Positions 43,333 to 52,792 of a stretch of 64,000 bases of DNA are shown here, in pieces. The notes beneath the pieces were generated by a model that searched no databases, was not told the origin of the DNA, and worked only from the letters and a program-made list of their open reading frames with translations. This DNA is from Oscillospiraceae bacterium. Its GTDB lineage: Bacteria > Bacillota > Clostridia > Oscillospirales > Ruminococcaceae. Made by a program: the position numbers and the translations under genes. The stretch is taken from assembly GCA_022766785.1 (NCBI GenBank), contig JALEOL010000057.1:1-64000 (forward strand), given 5' to 3'. Position 1 is the stretch's first letter. Every line of letters begins with the position of its first letter.

Positions 43333-43942
43333 CCTGTCCGGATTTGACAGCAGCTTCCGTGCGGAGTACGGAGTTGTGTGCGGCATTGACGAGGCAGGCA
43401 GAGGGCCGCTTGCAGGCGATGTTTTCGCGGCGGCGGTGGTGTTCGACGAGGGTACGGTCATCGAGGGCATCAACGACAGCAAGAAGCTCACCGAAAAGAG
43501 GCGCGAAGCCCTTTTTGATGAGATATGCGCAAAGGCAAGGGCTTACTGCATAGCAAGCGCCAGCGTTGACGAGATCGAACGGCTGAATATCCTCCGGGCG
43601 GACTTCCTGGCGATGCAGAGAGCCTACAAGGGGCTGGGAATTAAGGCTGGGATAGTTCTGGTGGACGGAAATCAGCTGCCGGAGCTGGATACGCAGATGA
43701 AGTACGTCATAAAGGGCGACGCAAGGTCTGCGAGCATCGCTGCGGCTTCCATTCTCGCAAAGGTGTCAAGGGACAGATATATGAAGCAGATGGCGGAGAA
43801 ATATCCGCAGTATGGCTTTGACAAGCACAAGGGCTACGGCACGAAGGCGCATTACGCCGCGGTGGACGAGTTCGGTTTGTGCGAAATACACAGAAGAACC
43901 TTCTTTAAGAAGTACTTTGAAAAGAACGCTGCTCATGGATAA
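43271..43942 (+). CDS. rnhB: Ribonuclease HII
   Basis: 223 residues from the TTG at 43271, placed because AGAGGTGG lies 5-6 nt upstream; the track's GTG at 43211 would add 20 residues inside rbgA. VCGIDEAGRGPLAGDVFAAAVVF holds the Asp-Glu pair, DSKKLTEKRREALFDEI and VLVDGNQLP follow, and SIAAASILAKVSRDRYM with HKGYGTKAHYAA completes the enzyme. It removes ribonucleotides from DNA-RNA hybrids. It overlaps rbgA by 62 bp and yraN by 8 bp. Confidence 0.93.
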   Translation: MAGSPSKDQAQLTLLEEETPDLSGFDSSFRAEYGVVCGIDEAGRGPLAGDVFAAAVVFDEGTVIEGINDSKKLTEKRREALFDEICAKARAYCIASASVDEIERLNILRADFLAMQRAYKGLGIKAGIVLVDGNQLPELDTQMKYVIKGDARSASIAAASILAKVSRDRYMKQMAEKYPQYGFDKHKGYGTKAHYAAVDEFGLCEIHRRTFFKKYFEKNAAHG

Positions 43943-44318
43943 GCTGGAAAAGGGCAGGCTGGGCGAGGACGCCGTTTGCAGGCTGCTTTTGCAGAGAGGC
44001 CATGAGATAATTGCAAGAAACTACCACAGGCGCTGCGGTGAGATCGACATAATCTCGAAGTCCGGTGGATTTGTGGTTTTCACCGAGGTCAAGGCGAGAA
44101 AGCGCGGCAGTCTGGTTTCCGGACTGGAGGCGGTGGACTTCCGCAAGCAGGCGAAGATAGTCCGCACCGCTGATATGTGGCTTTCCGACAACGATACCGG
44201 GCTTCAGCCGAGGTATGATATCGCCGAGGTGACGCTGACCGGGGAGCCTCCGAGGGTGGTCTCTGTTGAGATCTACGAGGACGCTTTTTCCGCGGACGGC
44301 ATTTATACAGTAAACTGA
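43935..44318 (+). CDS. yraN: UPF0102 (YraN) family nuclease-like protein
   Basis: 127 residues. KGRLGEDAVCRLLLQRGHEIIARNYHRRCGEIDIISKSGGFVVFTEVKARK is the family signature; the acidic residues in GEIDII and VFTEVK form a restriction-endonuclease-like site. It follows rnhB, as in many genomes. The cellular role is not settled. Confidence 0.92.
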   Translation: MDKLEKGRLGEDAVCRLLLQRGHEIIARNYHRRCGEIDIISKSGGFVVFTEVKARKRGSLVSGLEAVDFRKQAKIVRTADMWLSDNDTGLQPRYDIAEVTLTGEPPRVVSVEIYEDAFSADGIYTVN

Positions 44319-44355
44319 ATTCCATAAATCAGTCTTACGAAAGGACGAAACATAA

Positions 44356-45846
44356 ATGAATTACAGAAGCACGAGAAATTCTTCCCTGAAGGTGACAAGC
44401 GCGCACGCTATCACAAAGGGACTTTCCGACGAGGGCGGTCTGTATGTTCCTGAGAGCATTCCCGAGCTTTCCAGGGAGGATATCCTTGCGATGTGCGACA
44501 AGAGCTATGCTGACAGGGCATTCGAGGTTTTCAGCCGTCTGCTGACAGACTTCACGCCGGACGAGATCCGTCACTGCGTTGATTCTGCCTACAACGACAG
44601 GAACTTCGATTCCAACAGCATCGCCGAGCTTGCTAAGCTCATTCCCGGTACATATGTGCTGGAGCTTTGGCACGGTCCGACCTGCGCCTTCAAGGATATG
44701 GCTTTACAGATCCTGCCTTATCTGCTGACAACTTCCGCTAAGAAGACCGTTGACGGCAAGCACATCGCTATCCTGGTGGCTACCTCCGGAGATACCGGCA
44801 AGGCTGCTCTGGAAGGCTTTAAGGACGTTGACGGCACAAGCATCGCCGTGTTCTATCCCGAGGACGGCGTAAGCAAGATGCAGAAGCGCCAGATGACCAC
44901 CCAGGAGGGCAAGAACGTCAGTGTATGCGCCGTAAAGGGCAACTTCGACGACTGCCAGAACGGCGTGAAGGCGATCTTTACCGACAAGGCGATCGCAGAC
45001 AGGCTTGCAAAGAACAATATCCTGCTGTCCAGCGCAAACTCCATTAACTGGGGCAGACTTGCGCCTCAGATCGTTTACTACGTTTCCACCTACGCTGAGC
45101 TGCTCAAGAACAAGGAGATCGAGTTCGGCGAGAAGATCAACATCGTTGTTCCCACGGGCAACTTCGGCAATATCCTTGCGGCTTACTACGCAAAGCTCAT
45201 GGGTATCCCGGTGAACAAGCTGATCTGCGCTTCCAACAGCAACAACGTGCTGACCGACTTCATTAACACCGGCGTTTACGACAGGAACAGAAAGTTCTAC
45301 ACCACCGTTTCGCCGTCTATGGATATTCTCATCTCCTCTAACCTGGAGCGTCTGCTGTATCACCTCACCGGCGAGAACGACGCAGTCATCAACGACTGGT
45401 TTGGCAAGCTGAAGAGCGAGGGCAGGTACGAGGTCTCCGACGACGTCAAGGCTAAGATCGGCGAGCTTTTCTGGGCTGGCTGCTGCAACGACGACGAGAC
45501 CAAGGCTGAGATAAAGTCCACATTTGAGAATTACAACTACCTGCTGGATACCCACACCGCTGTTGCGGCTAAGGTTTACGAGGATTACAGGAAGGCTACC
45601 GGTGACAACACCAAGACCGTTATCGCTTCCACCGCAAATCCCTACAAGTTCAGCGGCGCTGTATACGAGGCTGTCGGCGGCACAGTATCCGACGACGAGT
45701 GGCAGAATATCGCAGAGCTGGAGGCTAAGACCGGCACCAAGATGCCTGCTCCCCTCGCTGCGACAAAGAACAAGGAGATCCGCTTCACCGGCTCTGTCGA
45801 GAAGCAGGAGATGCCCGAGGTCGTTTGCACATTCCTGAAGTCCTGA
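44356..45846 (+). CDS. thrC: Threonine synthase
   Basis: 496 residues. YRSTRN at the N-terminus, ELWHGPTCAFKDMALQILPYLL with the PLP-binding Lys, ATSGDTGKAALEGFKD, and VVPTGNFGNILAAYYAKLMGIPVNKLICASNSNNVLTDF place it in the long (E. coli-like) group. It converts O-phosphohomoserine to threonine. AAAGGA precedes the ATG. Codon use is strongly biased, as in highly expressed genes. Confidence 0.96.
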   Translation: MNYRSTRNSSLKVTSAHAITKGLSDEGGLYVPESIPELSREDILAMCDKSYADRAFEVFSRLLTDFTPDEIRHCVDSAYNDRNFDSNSIAELAKLIPGTYVLELWHGPTCAFKDMALQILPYLLTTSAKKTVDGKHIAILVATSGDTGKAALEGFKDVDGTSIAVFYPEDGVSKMQKRQMTTQEGKNVSVCAVKGNFDDCQNGVKAIFTDKAIADRLAKNNILLSSANSINWGRLAPQIVYYVSTYAELLKNKEIEFGEKINIVVPTGNFGNILAAYYAKLMGIPVNKLICASNSNNVLTDFINTGVYDRNRKFYTTVSPSMDILISSNLERLLYHLTGENDAVINDWFGKLKSEGRYEVSDDVKAKIGELFWAGCCNDDETKAEIKSTFENYNYLLDTHTAVAAKVYEDYRKATGDNTKTVIASTANPYKFSGAVYEAVGGTVSDDEWQNIAELEAKTGTKMPAPLAATKNKEIRFTGSVEKQEMPEVVCTFLKS

Positions 45847-45868
45847 TGTTATCAGGGGGAGGCTGACA

Positions 45869-46567
45869 TTGCTTTACACAATAGGCGACCTTCATCTATC
45901 ATTGAGCAGCGACAAGCCGATGGACATATTCCCGGGGTGGAGCAATCACCTTGAACGGCTGGAGTCCAACTGGAACAGCAAAATCACCGACAACGACACG
46001 GTGGTGCTTCTCGGCGACCACACATGGGCGCTGAAGCTGGAGGAAAGCTACAAGGATCTGGAGTTCATTCACACCCGTCTCAGAGGGCAGAAGATACTTG
46101 TTAAGGGCAACCACGACCTGTGGTGGTCTACAATGAACAAGGTCACGTCTTTTGTTGAGTCCAATGGGTTCAGCTCAATACGCTTCCTGTTCAACAATGC
46201 TTATCTGTGCGAGGGTATCTCGATTTGCGGCACCCGGGGCTGGATAAGCGAAAACGGAGAAGCGCCGGATATGAAGGTGCTGCTGCGAGAGGCAGGGCGG
46301 CTGGAGGCTTCTCTTAAAGAGGGCGTAAGGCTCGGCGGCGAACTTGTCGCTTTCATACACTATCCGCCGATATACCGCGCGGAGGAAAATGTCTACCTGA
46401 CCGACGTGCTCCAGCGATACGGAGTCAGGCGGTGCTACTACGCGCACCTCCACGGAGGGAGCATAAAGGGCGCGCTGAACGGCGTCAGGAACGGCATAGA
46501 ATACCGTCTGGTTTCAGCGGACGGCGTGGGCTTTGACCCGGTTCTTATCAACCGTTCATTTGAATGA
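45869..46567 (+). CDS. Calcineurin-like metallophosphoesterase
   Basis: 232 residues with a TTG start behind GGGGGAGG. YTIGDLHLSL (D-x-H), VVLLGDHTWAL (GD-H), ILVKGNHDLWW (GNHD), VAFIHYPP and YYAHLHGG (GH-like) are the five metal motifs. The group is a conserved uncharacterised phosphoesterase of Firmicutes. Substrate unknown. Confidence 0.88.
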   Translation: MLYTIGDLHLSLSSDKPMDIFPGWSNHLERLESNWNSKITDNDTVVLLGDHTWALKLEESYKDLEFIHTRLRGQKILVKGNHDLWWSTMNKVTSFVESNGFSSIRFLFNNAYLCEGISICGTRGWISENGEAPDMKVLLREAGRLEASLKEGVRLGGELVAFIHYPPIYRAEENVYLTDVLQRYGVRRCYYAHLHGGSIKGALNGVRNGIEYRLVSADGVGFDPVLINRSFE

Positions 46568-46621
46568 TGTACGGTTTCTGAAAATAATTCGTCCCCAGGG
46601 ACAAGGAAGGAAAACAATATC

Positions 46622-47905
46622 ATGGAGATCATTTCCCAGAACAGCACAGCTACTAATACCACAGCGATCGAGTTCGCGTTCAGCGCAGAGGAATTCGAGA
46701 CCGCTATTTCCGCAGCTTACAACAAGAGAAAGAAGAACATCACCGTTCCCGGCTTCCGCAAGGGCAAGGCACCGCGCAAGGTCATCGAGGCTCAGTACGG
46801 CGAGGGCGTTTTCTTTGAGGACGCTGTAAACAGCCTGTACAACCAGAACATCGCTGACGTTGTAGAAAAGACCGGTCTTGAGGTCGTTGACGTTGAGAAC
46901 ACCGAGGTCGTTGACGTAAACAAGGAGACTGGCGTAAAGTTCAAGGCTGATCTCATCACAAAGCCCGTTGTGGAAATTTCCGACTACAAGGGATTAGAAG
47001 TGAAGAAAACGACCAAGACTGTTGATGACGCTGCTGTAGACGCAGAGATCGAAAAGGTACGCAACAGAAATGCAAGAAGCATCACCGTTGAGGACAGGGC
47101 TGCACAGACCGGCGACACCGCTGTTATCGACTTCGAGGGCTTCCTGGACGGAGTTGCATTTGAGGGCGGCAAGGGCGAGAAGTTCCCGCTGGAGCTTGGT
47201 TCCGGTTCCTTTATCCCCGGCTTCGAGGATCAGATCGTTGGCAAGAACATCGGCGAGGAGTTCGACGTAAACGTTACATTCCCCGAGAACTATCAGGCTG
47301 AGAACCTTGCAGGCAAGCCCACTGTATTCAAGTGCAAGCTGCATGAGCTGAAGGGCAAGGAGCTTCCGGAGCTGGACGACGAGTTCGTTAAGGACGTAAG
47401 CGAGTTCGACACTCTGGACGAGTACAAGGCTGACATCAGAAGCAGGCTTGAGAAGGCAGCTGCTGACGAGGCTTCCACAAATCTCGACAACGCGCTTGTT
47501 GACGCTGTTATCTCCAAGATGACCGCCGAGGTTCCGCAGGTAATGTACCAGCGCCGCATCGACGACATCGTTCGCGAGTGGAGCAGCAGAAACCGTATCC
47601 GCGTTGAGGATTATCTCAAGTACACCGGCTCGACTATGGATCAGTTCAGGGCTAACTTCACCGAGGTTGCTAAGCGCCAGGTAGATCTCCGCCTTGCACT
47701 CGAGAAGATCGCTGAGCTTGAGAACATCGAGGTTTCTGATGAGGATCTCGAGAAGGAATATGCTACCATGGCTGAGCAGTACAAGATGGAGCTTGACAAG
47801 GTAAAGGCTGCCATTCCTGCCGAGGCTGTGAAGAACGACCTCAGGATCGAGAAGGCTCTTGACCTTGTACGCGACTCCGCAAAGGTTGAGGAAGTTACTG
47901 AATAA
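46622..47905 (+). CDS. tig: Trigger factor
   Basis: 427 residues. The ribosome-binding signature is FRKGKAPRKVIEAQYG, the FKBP-type PPIase domain starts QTGDTAVIDFEGFLDGVAFEGGKGEKFPLELGSGSFIPGFEDQIVG, and the C-terminal helical chaperone domain follows. It binds nascent chains at the exit tunnel. tig-clpP-clpX is a classic order. Confidence 0.97.
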   Translation: MEIISQNSTATNTTAIEFAFSAEEFETAISAAYNKRKKNITVPGFRKGKAPRKVIEAQYGEGVFFEDAVNSLYNQNIADVVEKTGLEVVDVENTEVVDVNKETGVKFKADLITKPVVEISDYKGLEVKKTTKTVDDAAVDAEIEKVRNRNARSITVEDRAAQTGDTAVIDFEGFLDGVAFEGGKGEKFPLELGSGSFIPGFEDQIVGKNIGEEFDVNVTFPENYQAENLAGKPTVFKCKLHELKGKELPELDDEFVKDVSEFDTLDEYKADIRSRLEKAAADEASTNLDNALVDAVISKMTAEVPQVMYQRRIDDIVREWSSRNRIRVEDYLKYTGSTMDQFRANFTEVAKRQVDLRLALEKIAELENIEVSDEDLEKEYATMAEQYKMELDKVKAAIPAEAVKNDLRIEKALDLVRDSAKVEEVTE

Positions 47906-48028
47906 GTTCATAATGCGGCTCCGGTGAACGCCGGGGCTGCAATGTACCTTTTGGACTTGCGGTCTGTGCGGCGTTATGGCAATTTCAGCGCCGGAGACGG
48001 CAGCCGCGTATGCGGAGAAGGGAGCAAT

Positions 48029-48631
48029 ATGGCTTATATTCCTTATGTAGTAGAACAGAGCAATCATGGCGAGCGTTCCTACGATATTTTTTCACGACTG
48101 CTCAATGACAGAATTATTCTTCTGCATGACCAGGTGAATTCCGCGACGGCAAGCGTTGTTGTCGCAGAGCTGCTCTATCTTGAAGGGCAGGATCCCGATA
48201 AGGATATCTATCTTTATATCAACAGCCCGGGCGGTTCTGTTTCCGACGGTATGGCGATATACGACACAATGCAGTACATCAAGTGCGATGTGTCCACTAT
48301 CTGCACCGGTATGGCAGCTTCTATGGGAGCATTCCTGCTTTCCTCCGGCGCAAAGGGCAAGAGGATCGCTCTGCCGAACAGCGAGATCATGATCCACCAG
48401 CCGCTCATTTCCGGAAACGGGCTTTCGGGTCAGGTAACGGATATCATGATCCACTCCAACTACCTGCAGCGCACCAAGGAGCGTCTGAACAAGATACTCA
48501 GCGCGAACACCGGCAAGCCCTACGAGGACATCTGCCGCGACACCGAGAGAGACAACTTCATGTCCGCGGAAGAAGCGCTGGAGTACGGTCTTATCGACAA
48601 GGTTTACAGCAGCAGGGCTGATATCAAGTAA
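48029..48631 (+). CDS. clpP: ATP-dependent Clp protease proteolytic subunit
   Basis: 200 residues from the ATG at 48029 behind GGGAG; the upstream extension in the track has no family similarity. [17 protein letters not shown] holds the catalytic Ser near 97, [10 protein letters not shown] the His, and [26 protein letters not shown] the Asp. It forms the 14-mer protease with ClpX and probably the ClpE-like ATPase at 33 kb. Confidence 0.97.
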   Translation: MAYIPYVVEQSNHGERSYDIFSRLLNDRIILLHDQVNSATASVVVAELLYLEGQDPDKDIYLYINSPGGSVSDGMAIYDTMQYIKCDVSTICTGMAASMGAFLLSSGAKGKRIALPNSEIMIHQPLISGNGLSGQVTDIMIHSNYLQRTKERLNKILSANTGKPYEDICRDTERDNFMSAEEALEYGLIDKVYSSRADIK

Positions 48632-48699
48632 CGATCATGTGAGCGCCGGAGAGCGTCTGCTTTCCGGTCGTTCGTTGTTTTTGAGAGGAACACATAATT

Positions 48700-49995
48700 A
48701 TGATGGTTTGCTCCTTTTGCGGAAAGAATGAGAACCAGGTAAGGCGCATTCTTTACGGAGGAAACGGCGAGAATTCCGTTATCTGCAACGAGTGTATTCT
48801 CGCTTCGTACAACATGCTGGTGGAGAGTGGAGACATAAAGCCCGGCAGAGTGGGGAAGCCCGCGACTGCGCCCAGGGAGTCCCGGTTCATATCCGACGGC
48901 AGCGAGCTGATGAAGCCGGAGGATATCAAGAAGTATCTCGATCAGTACATCATCGGGCAGGAGGAGGCTAAAAAGATCCTCAGCGTGTCCGTTTACAATC
49001 ACTACAAGCGCACATTCCTCAACGACGAGGAGGCTGACGACGAGGTCGAGCTTCAGAAGAGCAACGTGCTTCTGCTTGGCCCCACCGGCGTGGGAAAGAC
49101 CATGCTGGCGCAGTCCCTGGCAAAGCTGCTGAACGTGCCGTTCGCTATTGCGGACGCAACCACGCTGACCCAGGCAGGCTATGTCGGAGAGGACGTTGAG
49201 AATGTGCTGTTAAGGCTCATTCAGGCGGCGGATTACGATATCGAGGCTGCGGAGCGCGGTATAATCTACATCGACGAGATCGACAAGATCTCGCGCCGCA
49301 GCGAGAACACCTCTATCACCCGTGACGTAAGCGGCGAGGGCGTACAGCAGGCGCTGCTGAAGATCGTGGAGGGAACTATCTCCAACGTACCTCCCCAGGG
49401 CGGCAGAAAGCACCCCCACCAGGAATTTATCCAGATCAACACCAAGAATATCCTGTTCATCTGCGGCGGCGCTTTCGAGGGACTGGAGAAGATGATCGCT
49501 TCCCGTGTATCCAGCTCAGCAATGGGCTTCGGCGCAGATGTGGCTTCCAAAAAGGAAAAGGAGAGCTACAAGATACTGCACCAGGTGAGCCAGGAGGATC
49601 TTGTCAAGTTCGGCATAATCCCCGAGCTTATCGGACGTCTGCCAGTAGTCACCGTGCTTGACGCGCTTGACGAGGACGCCCTTGTGCGTATCCTTGACGA
49701 GCCGAAGAACGCGCTCATCAAGCAGTACAAGTACCTGTTCGACGCAGACGGGATCGACCTTGAGTTCCAGCCGGAGGCTCTGAGGGCTATCGCAAAGAAG
49801 TCCATTGAGCGAAAGACAGGAGCGAGAGGTCTGCGTTCCATTGTGGAGCAGACGCTGCGCGACATCATGTTCACCGCGCCCAGTGATGATACGATCAGCA
49901 GTATCACTATCACCGCTGACTGCGTGGAGGGCAAGGGCGAGCCGGTCATTGAGCACGACAGAAAAAAGAAGCCTGCGAAAAAAGCGGCAAAGTGA
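48700..49995 (+). CDS. clpX: ATP-dependent Clp protease ATP-binding subunit ClpX
   Basis: 431 residues. An N-terminal zinc-binding domain ([15 protein letters not shown]...VICNECI) precedes the AAA core: [18 protein letters not shown] near 127, [33 protein letters not shown] (the IGF-type loop region GAD after it) and the sensor 2 [11 protein letters not shown]. The tail is Lys-rich. It unfolds substrates for ClpP. Confidence 0.97.
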   Translation: MMVCSFCGKNENQVRRILYGGNGENSVICNECILASYNMLVESGDIKPGRVGKPATAPRESRFISDGSELMKPEDIKKYLDQYIIGQEEAKKILSVSVYNHYKRTFLNDEEADDEVELQKSNVLLLGPTGVGKTMLAQSLAKLLNVPFAIADATTLTQAGYVGEDVENVLLRLIQAADYDIEAAERGIIYIDEIDKISRRSENTSITRDVSGEGVQQALLKIVEGTISNVPPQGGRKHPHQEFIQINTKNILFICGGAFEGLEKMIASRVSSSAMGFGADVASKKEKESYKILHQVSQEDLVKFGIIPELIGRLPVVTVLDALDEDALVRILDEPKNALIKQYKYLFDADGIDLEFQPEALRAIAKKSIERKTGARGLRSIVEQTLRDIMFTAPSDDTISSITITADCVEGKGEPVIEHDRKKKPAKKAAK

Positions 49996-50000
49996 TAATT

Positions 50001-50030
50001 ACGGCAGGCATTTTTTGTCTGCCGTTTTTT
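50001..50030 (+). terminator. Rho-independent terminator after clpX
   Basis: ACGGCAG/CTGCCGT stem with an 11-nt loop, then T6. Confidence 0.9.
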
Positions 50031-50046
50031 GTATTGCGGAGGAATT

Positions 50047-50364
50047 ATGGCTGAGAAAGCTGCATTTGAGCGAATTTACGATGTGGTGCGGAGGATACCC
50101 CGGGGAAAGGTAGCGACCTACGGGCAGATAGCAATGCTTGCAGGAAATCCGAAGTGGGCGAGGGCGGTGGGCTACGCTCTGCACGCCAACCCGGAGCCGG
50201 GGGCTATTCCCTGCCACAGGGTGCTGAACCGGTTCGGCAGGGTCGCTCCGGCGTTCGCATTTGGGGGCGCTGACAGACAGGCGGAGATGCTTCGGGCAGA
50301 GGGGGTCGAGGTTTCCGGAAATGGATTCGTTGACCTTGATAGGTATTTGTGGGACGGGCTTTGA
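50047..50364 (+). CDS. MGMT-fold alkyltransferase-like DNA-binding protein
   Basis: 105 residues from the ATG at 50047 behind GGAGG. It is only the DNA-binding half of O6-methylguanine-DNA methyltransferase: [39 protein letters not shown] and [22 protein letters not shown]. Classical ATL proteins replace the reactive Cys (PCHR) with Trp or Ala; here PCHR is intact, so methyl transfer is not excluded. It probably flags or repairs O6-alkylguanine. Confidence 0.88.
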   Translation: MAEKAAFERIYDVVRRIPRGKVATYGQIAMLAGNPKWARAVGYALHANPEPGAIPCHRVLNRFGRVAPAFAFGGADRQAEMLRAEGVEVSGNGFVDLDRYLWDGL

Positions 50365-50535
50365 TTGGGGCTGCACCATAAATCAGAGGTTGCGGCGGTG
50401 CTCGACAAATCGGTATTTCTATTATTGATTTATCATATAGACAGCGGCTGTTTGGAGCTTTTTAGAAAAATATGTTTTCGCACAGGAACTGAGGGGAAAC
50501 CCTTCGGGAGAAAGGGGGGAACCAATAAATCCGAC

Positions 50536-50623
50536 AAAAATCGGCATTTCCCCCCTTTCCCCCTACGGTTTTCCCCTCAGACTCCCTTTCCCCTCTCCCC
50601 TTTTCCCCCTTTTGCCGATTTTT
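50536..50623. repeat. Inverted repeat enclosing a C-rich tract (G-quadruplex motif on the minus strand)
   Basis: AAAAATCGGCA (50536-50546) and TGCCGATTTTT (50613-50623) form a perfect 11-bp inverted repeat around a pyrimidine tract with seven runs of three to six C. On the minus strand the 50584-50609 part reads G5-A4-G4-AGA-G4-AAA-G3, a canonical quadruplex motif. The gene-free stretch 50365-50857 holds this tract and the hairpins at 50642-50808. Confidence 0.8.
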
Positions 50624-50641
50624 AGCGGATACAAAGTATAT

Positions 50642-50740
50642 GGTACTATTACCAGTGTAACGTTGCGCTGCCGACGGCATACAGACCCATTCTTATCGGG
50701 TAGGTTGTATGCCGAGCAATCAGGGCTTTTGTCAAGTACC
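50642..50740 (+). ncRNA. Candidate structured RNA or leader
   Basis: GGTACT (50642) can pair with AGTACC (50735), GTTGC with GCAAT inside, and CGGCATACA (50675-50683) with TGTATGCCG (50706-50714), topped by GACCC.../GGGT. The nested helices give a single arm of about 100 nt. A separate 7-bp palindrome GTGGGGG-CA-CCCCCAC follows at 50793-50808. I cannot match it to a known RNA class; no clear promoter or terminator was identified. Confidence 0.4.
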
Positions 50741-50857
50741 TATCCTTCGTGTGAAAACGATTGCAGGAATTGCTCATTCAGCCGAATTGCCCGTGGGGGC
50801 ACCCCCACAAATTCCCATTTATCTGTCAGATCTGATCAATAGAACGGGGGTGAGAAT

Positions 50858-50992
50858 ATGGCAAAGGCTATCATAAGACTTCTCGGCAGTGCGGCGCTGC
50901 TTGCGGCGGTGATTCTAGGCGCAAAGACCGCTGACAAGATCATAAAAGAGGTCAAGGGCGAGAAAGAGGACGAGGATATCATAGATATCTGA
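50858..50992 (+). CDS. 44-residue membrane peptide
   Basis: Too short for the ORF track. ATG at 50858 lies 6-7 nt after GGGGGTG. The peptide MAKAIIRLLGSAALLAAVILG forms one amphipathic to hydrophobic helix, followed by a charged tail KEVKGEKEDEDIIDI. Size and build resemble small membrane-bound regulators or toxin-like peptides, but I see no antitoxin or partner. The structured region upstream may be its leader. Confidence 0.6.
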   Translation: MAKAIIRLLGSAALLAAVILGAKTADKIIKEVKGEKEDEDIIDI

Positions 50993-50998
50993 CGGCAC

Positions 50999-51027
50999 TT
51001 TACAAATCTCTGTCAATATGCTATAAT
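50999..51027 (+). promoter_or_regulatory. Promoter of the six-hairpin/CapA two-gene module
   Basis: TTTACA (50999-51004), 17-bp spacer, TATAAT (51022-51027), about 40 bp before the ATG at 51068 with GGAGGGTG as SD. Confidence 0.8.
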
Positions 51028-51067
51028 TGTAGCAAACAAAAGGGTCTGCGAGTTATCGGAGGGTGCT

Positions 51068-52792
51068 ATGAGCGAGAACGTCGATGTTCTGAACGGAAAG
51101 CTGTCGCGGCTGGAACAATGTCTGCTCGCCGACGGAGTGTTCGACAGGTGCGCGAATATTGCCGCAGACCGCTCAGCGGCGTTTGTTTCCGTGTGTGATA
51201 CAAACGAGCGTGCTTACGTTTTTCGGGCAGCGGTTGATACTCCGCTCGCTGCGTGGAAAAAGGTATGTGCGCAGGCGGCTGAATTTGTCGGCAGGTACGG
51301 TTTTCAGCCGTTTTGGGTCAAGGCAGATATCATGGCGAATGCGGAAAAGGTGGCTTTCTCTGAATTTCAGCAGATGATAGCTGTAAGCCGCAGCAGTTTT
51401 TTCCGCAGGGGAGTCGCGTTCGATGACGGGCTAGAGACCGCGCTCATTGAGGCGGAACTCAACGGCAGCCGTGTGATATCCTACAAAAAGCACATGATGG
51501 AGCTTGCCACGGTGAACGCCTACCTTGCTTCCTGCGAAACTCTGACGCTTCGGGAATTTCCCGAGCAGATAACCCTGTTTGACTGCGAGAGCCGTTTCTG
51601 CGATGAGAACGGAGAGGTGTTCCGTCTTTACGGCAGCGGAAACAACTGCGGCAGGCGTATCACGGGCGGGTTTGACGCAGACGCCGCCCTTGTCGTAATG
51701 GAGACCGCATGGCAGTATCTTGAAATGCAGGTGGGATTTGACGGGAAGTTTGAGTATGGCGTGTATCCGATAGATCATCGGGAGATTCCGGGCTACAATA
51801 TCCTGCGCCATGCTTCTGCTATCTGGAGCCTGCTGTGCTCCTACCGCATAAGCGGCGATAAATTCACACTGAACCAGATCATCAAGGCGGTAGGCTTTCT
51901 GGTGAGGAACACATATCGGTTATTCCCCGAGCGCGAGGGCAGGGAGAATACCGTGTTCCTTGCGGATAAGACCCACGGCGAGGTAAAGGTCGGCGGAAAT
52001 GCACTGGCGGTCATTGTGCTGACGGAATTCATGAGCGTCACCGGCAGCGACAAGTACGTTAAGCTGTGCAGGGAGCTTGGCAACGGTATACTGGAACTGT
52101 TCGACCAGAGCGACGGCAGCTTCTGGCATGTGCTGGAGTTCCCGGGGCTTGGGCGTAAGGAGAAGTTCCGCACGGTGTATTACGACGGCGAGGCGGTATT
52201 CGCACTGTGCAGGCTTTACGGGCTTTTCGGGGAGCAGAAATGGCTTGACGCCGCTGCTCTTGCCGCAGACAGGTTTATTCGTGAGGGCTACGAGAAATAC
52301 CGCGACCACTGGGTGGCGTATGCGATGAACGAGCTGACGAAGTATCTGCCCGAGGACAGGTATCTGGGTTTCGGGCTGAAAAACGCGAATGTAAATCTCC
52401 GCAGGATACGTGCGCAGGACACGACTTACCACACATATCTCGAGCTGCTGTGCGTCACCTTTGAGATGTACTCGCGGATAACAGAGCAGGGGCTGGAATG
52501 CTCCTATCTCCCGAAATTCAGGGCGGAGGAGCTAGTGGATACCATATTCTACCGGGCAGACTATATGCTCAACGGCTATTGCTATCCCGAATATGCGATG
52601 TATCTGAAATATCCGTCGGCGGTGCTGGGGGCGTTTTTCGTGCGGCATGACGGTTTCAGGATAAGGATAGACGATATACAGCATTTTTGCAGCGCCTATT
52701 ATTCATTCTACAGGAATTACGACAGGCTGGCGGCGATAAGAAAACAATTCGTTCAGGAACGAGAGGGCGGAGAAAATGGCAGTGGAACTTGA
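51068..52792 (+). CDS. Cytosolic protein with a six-hairpin glycosidase-like domain
   Basis: 574 residues, no signal peptide or membrane helix. The first ~150 residues are a separate alpha/beta region I do not recognise (AWKKVCAQAAEFVGRYGFQPFWVKADIM). From about 190 on, repeated helical pairs with aromatic and Gly-rich turns (GFDADAALVVMETAWQYLEMQV, NILRHASAIWSLLCSYRISGD, GGNALAVIVLTEF, DGSFWHVLEFPGL, YDGEAVFALCRLYGLFG) give the layout of an (alpha/alpha)6 barrel, as in GH88- or epimerase-like enzymes. Catalytic residues cannot be assigned. It overlaps the next gene by 17 bp, so the two products are probably made together. Confidence 0.7.
   Translation: MSENVDVLNGKLSRLEQCLLADGVFDRCANIAADRSAAFVSVCDTNERAYVFRAAVDTPLAAWKKVCAQAAEFVGRYGFQPFWVKADIMANAEKVAFSEFQQMIAVSRSSFFRRGVAFDDGLETALIEAELNGSRVISYKKHMMELATVNAYLASCETLTLREFPEQITLFDCESRFCDENGEVFRLYGSGNNCGRRITGGFDADAALVVMETAWQYLEMQVGFDGKFEYGVYPIDHREIPGYNILRHASAIWSLLCSYRISGDKFTLNQIIKAVGFLVRNTYRLFPEREGRENTVFLADKTHGEVKVGGNALAVIVLTEFMSVTGSDKYVKLCRELGNGILELFDQSDGSFWHVLEFPGLGRKEKFRTVYYDGEAVFALCRLYGLFGEQKWLDAAALAADRFIREGYEKYRDHWVAYAMNELTKYLPEDRYLGFGLKNANVNLRRIRAQDTTYHTYLELLCVTFEMYSRITEQGLECSYLPKFRAEELVDTIFYRADYMLNGYCYPEYAMYLKYPSAVLGAFFVRHDGFRIRIDDIQHFCSAYYSFYRNYDRLAAIRKQFVQEREGGENGSGT

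Noticed and set aside
50642-50850. 6S RNA, SRP RNA or a known riboswitch
   Set aside because: No SRP GGAAGGAAGC core, no 6S-like long bubble hairpin and no TPP, cobalamin, purine or SAM core motif could be found, so it is listed only as a candidate structured RNA.
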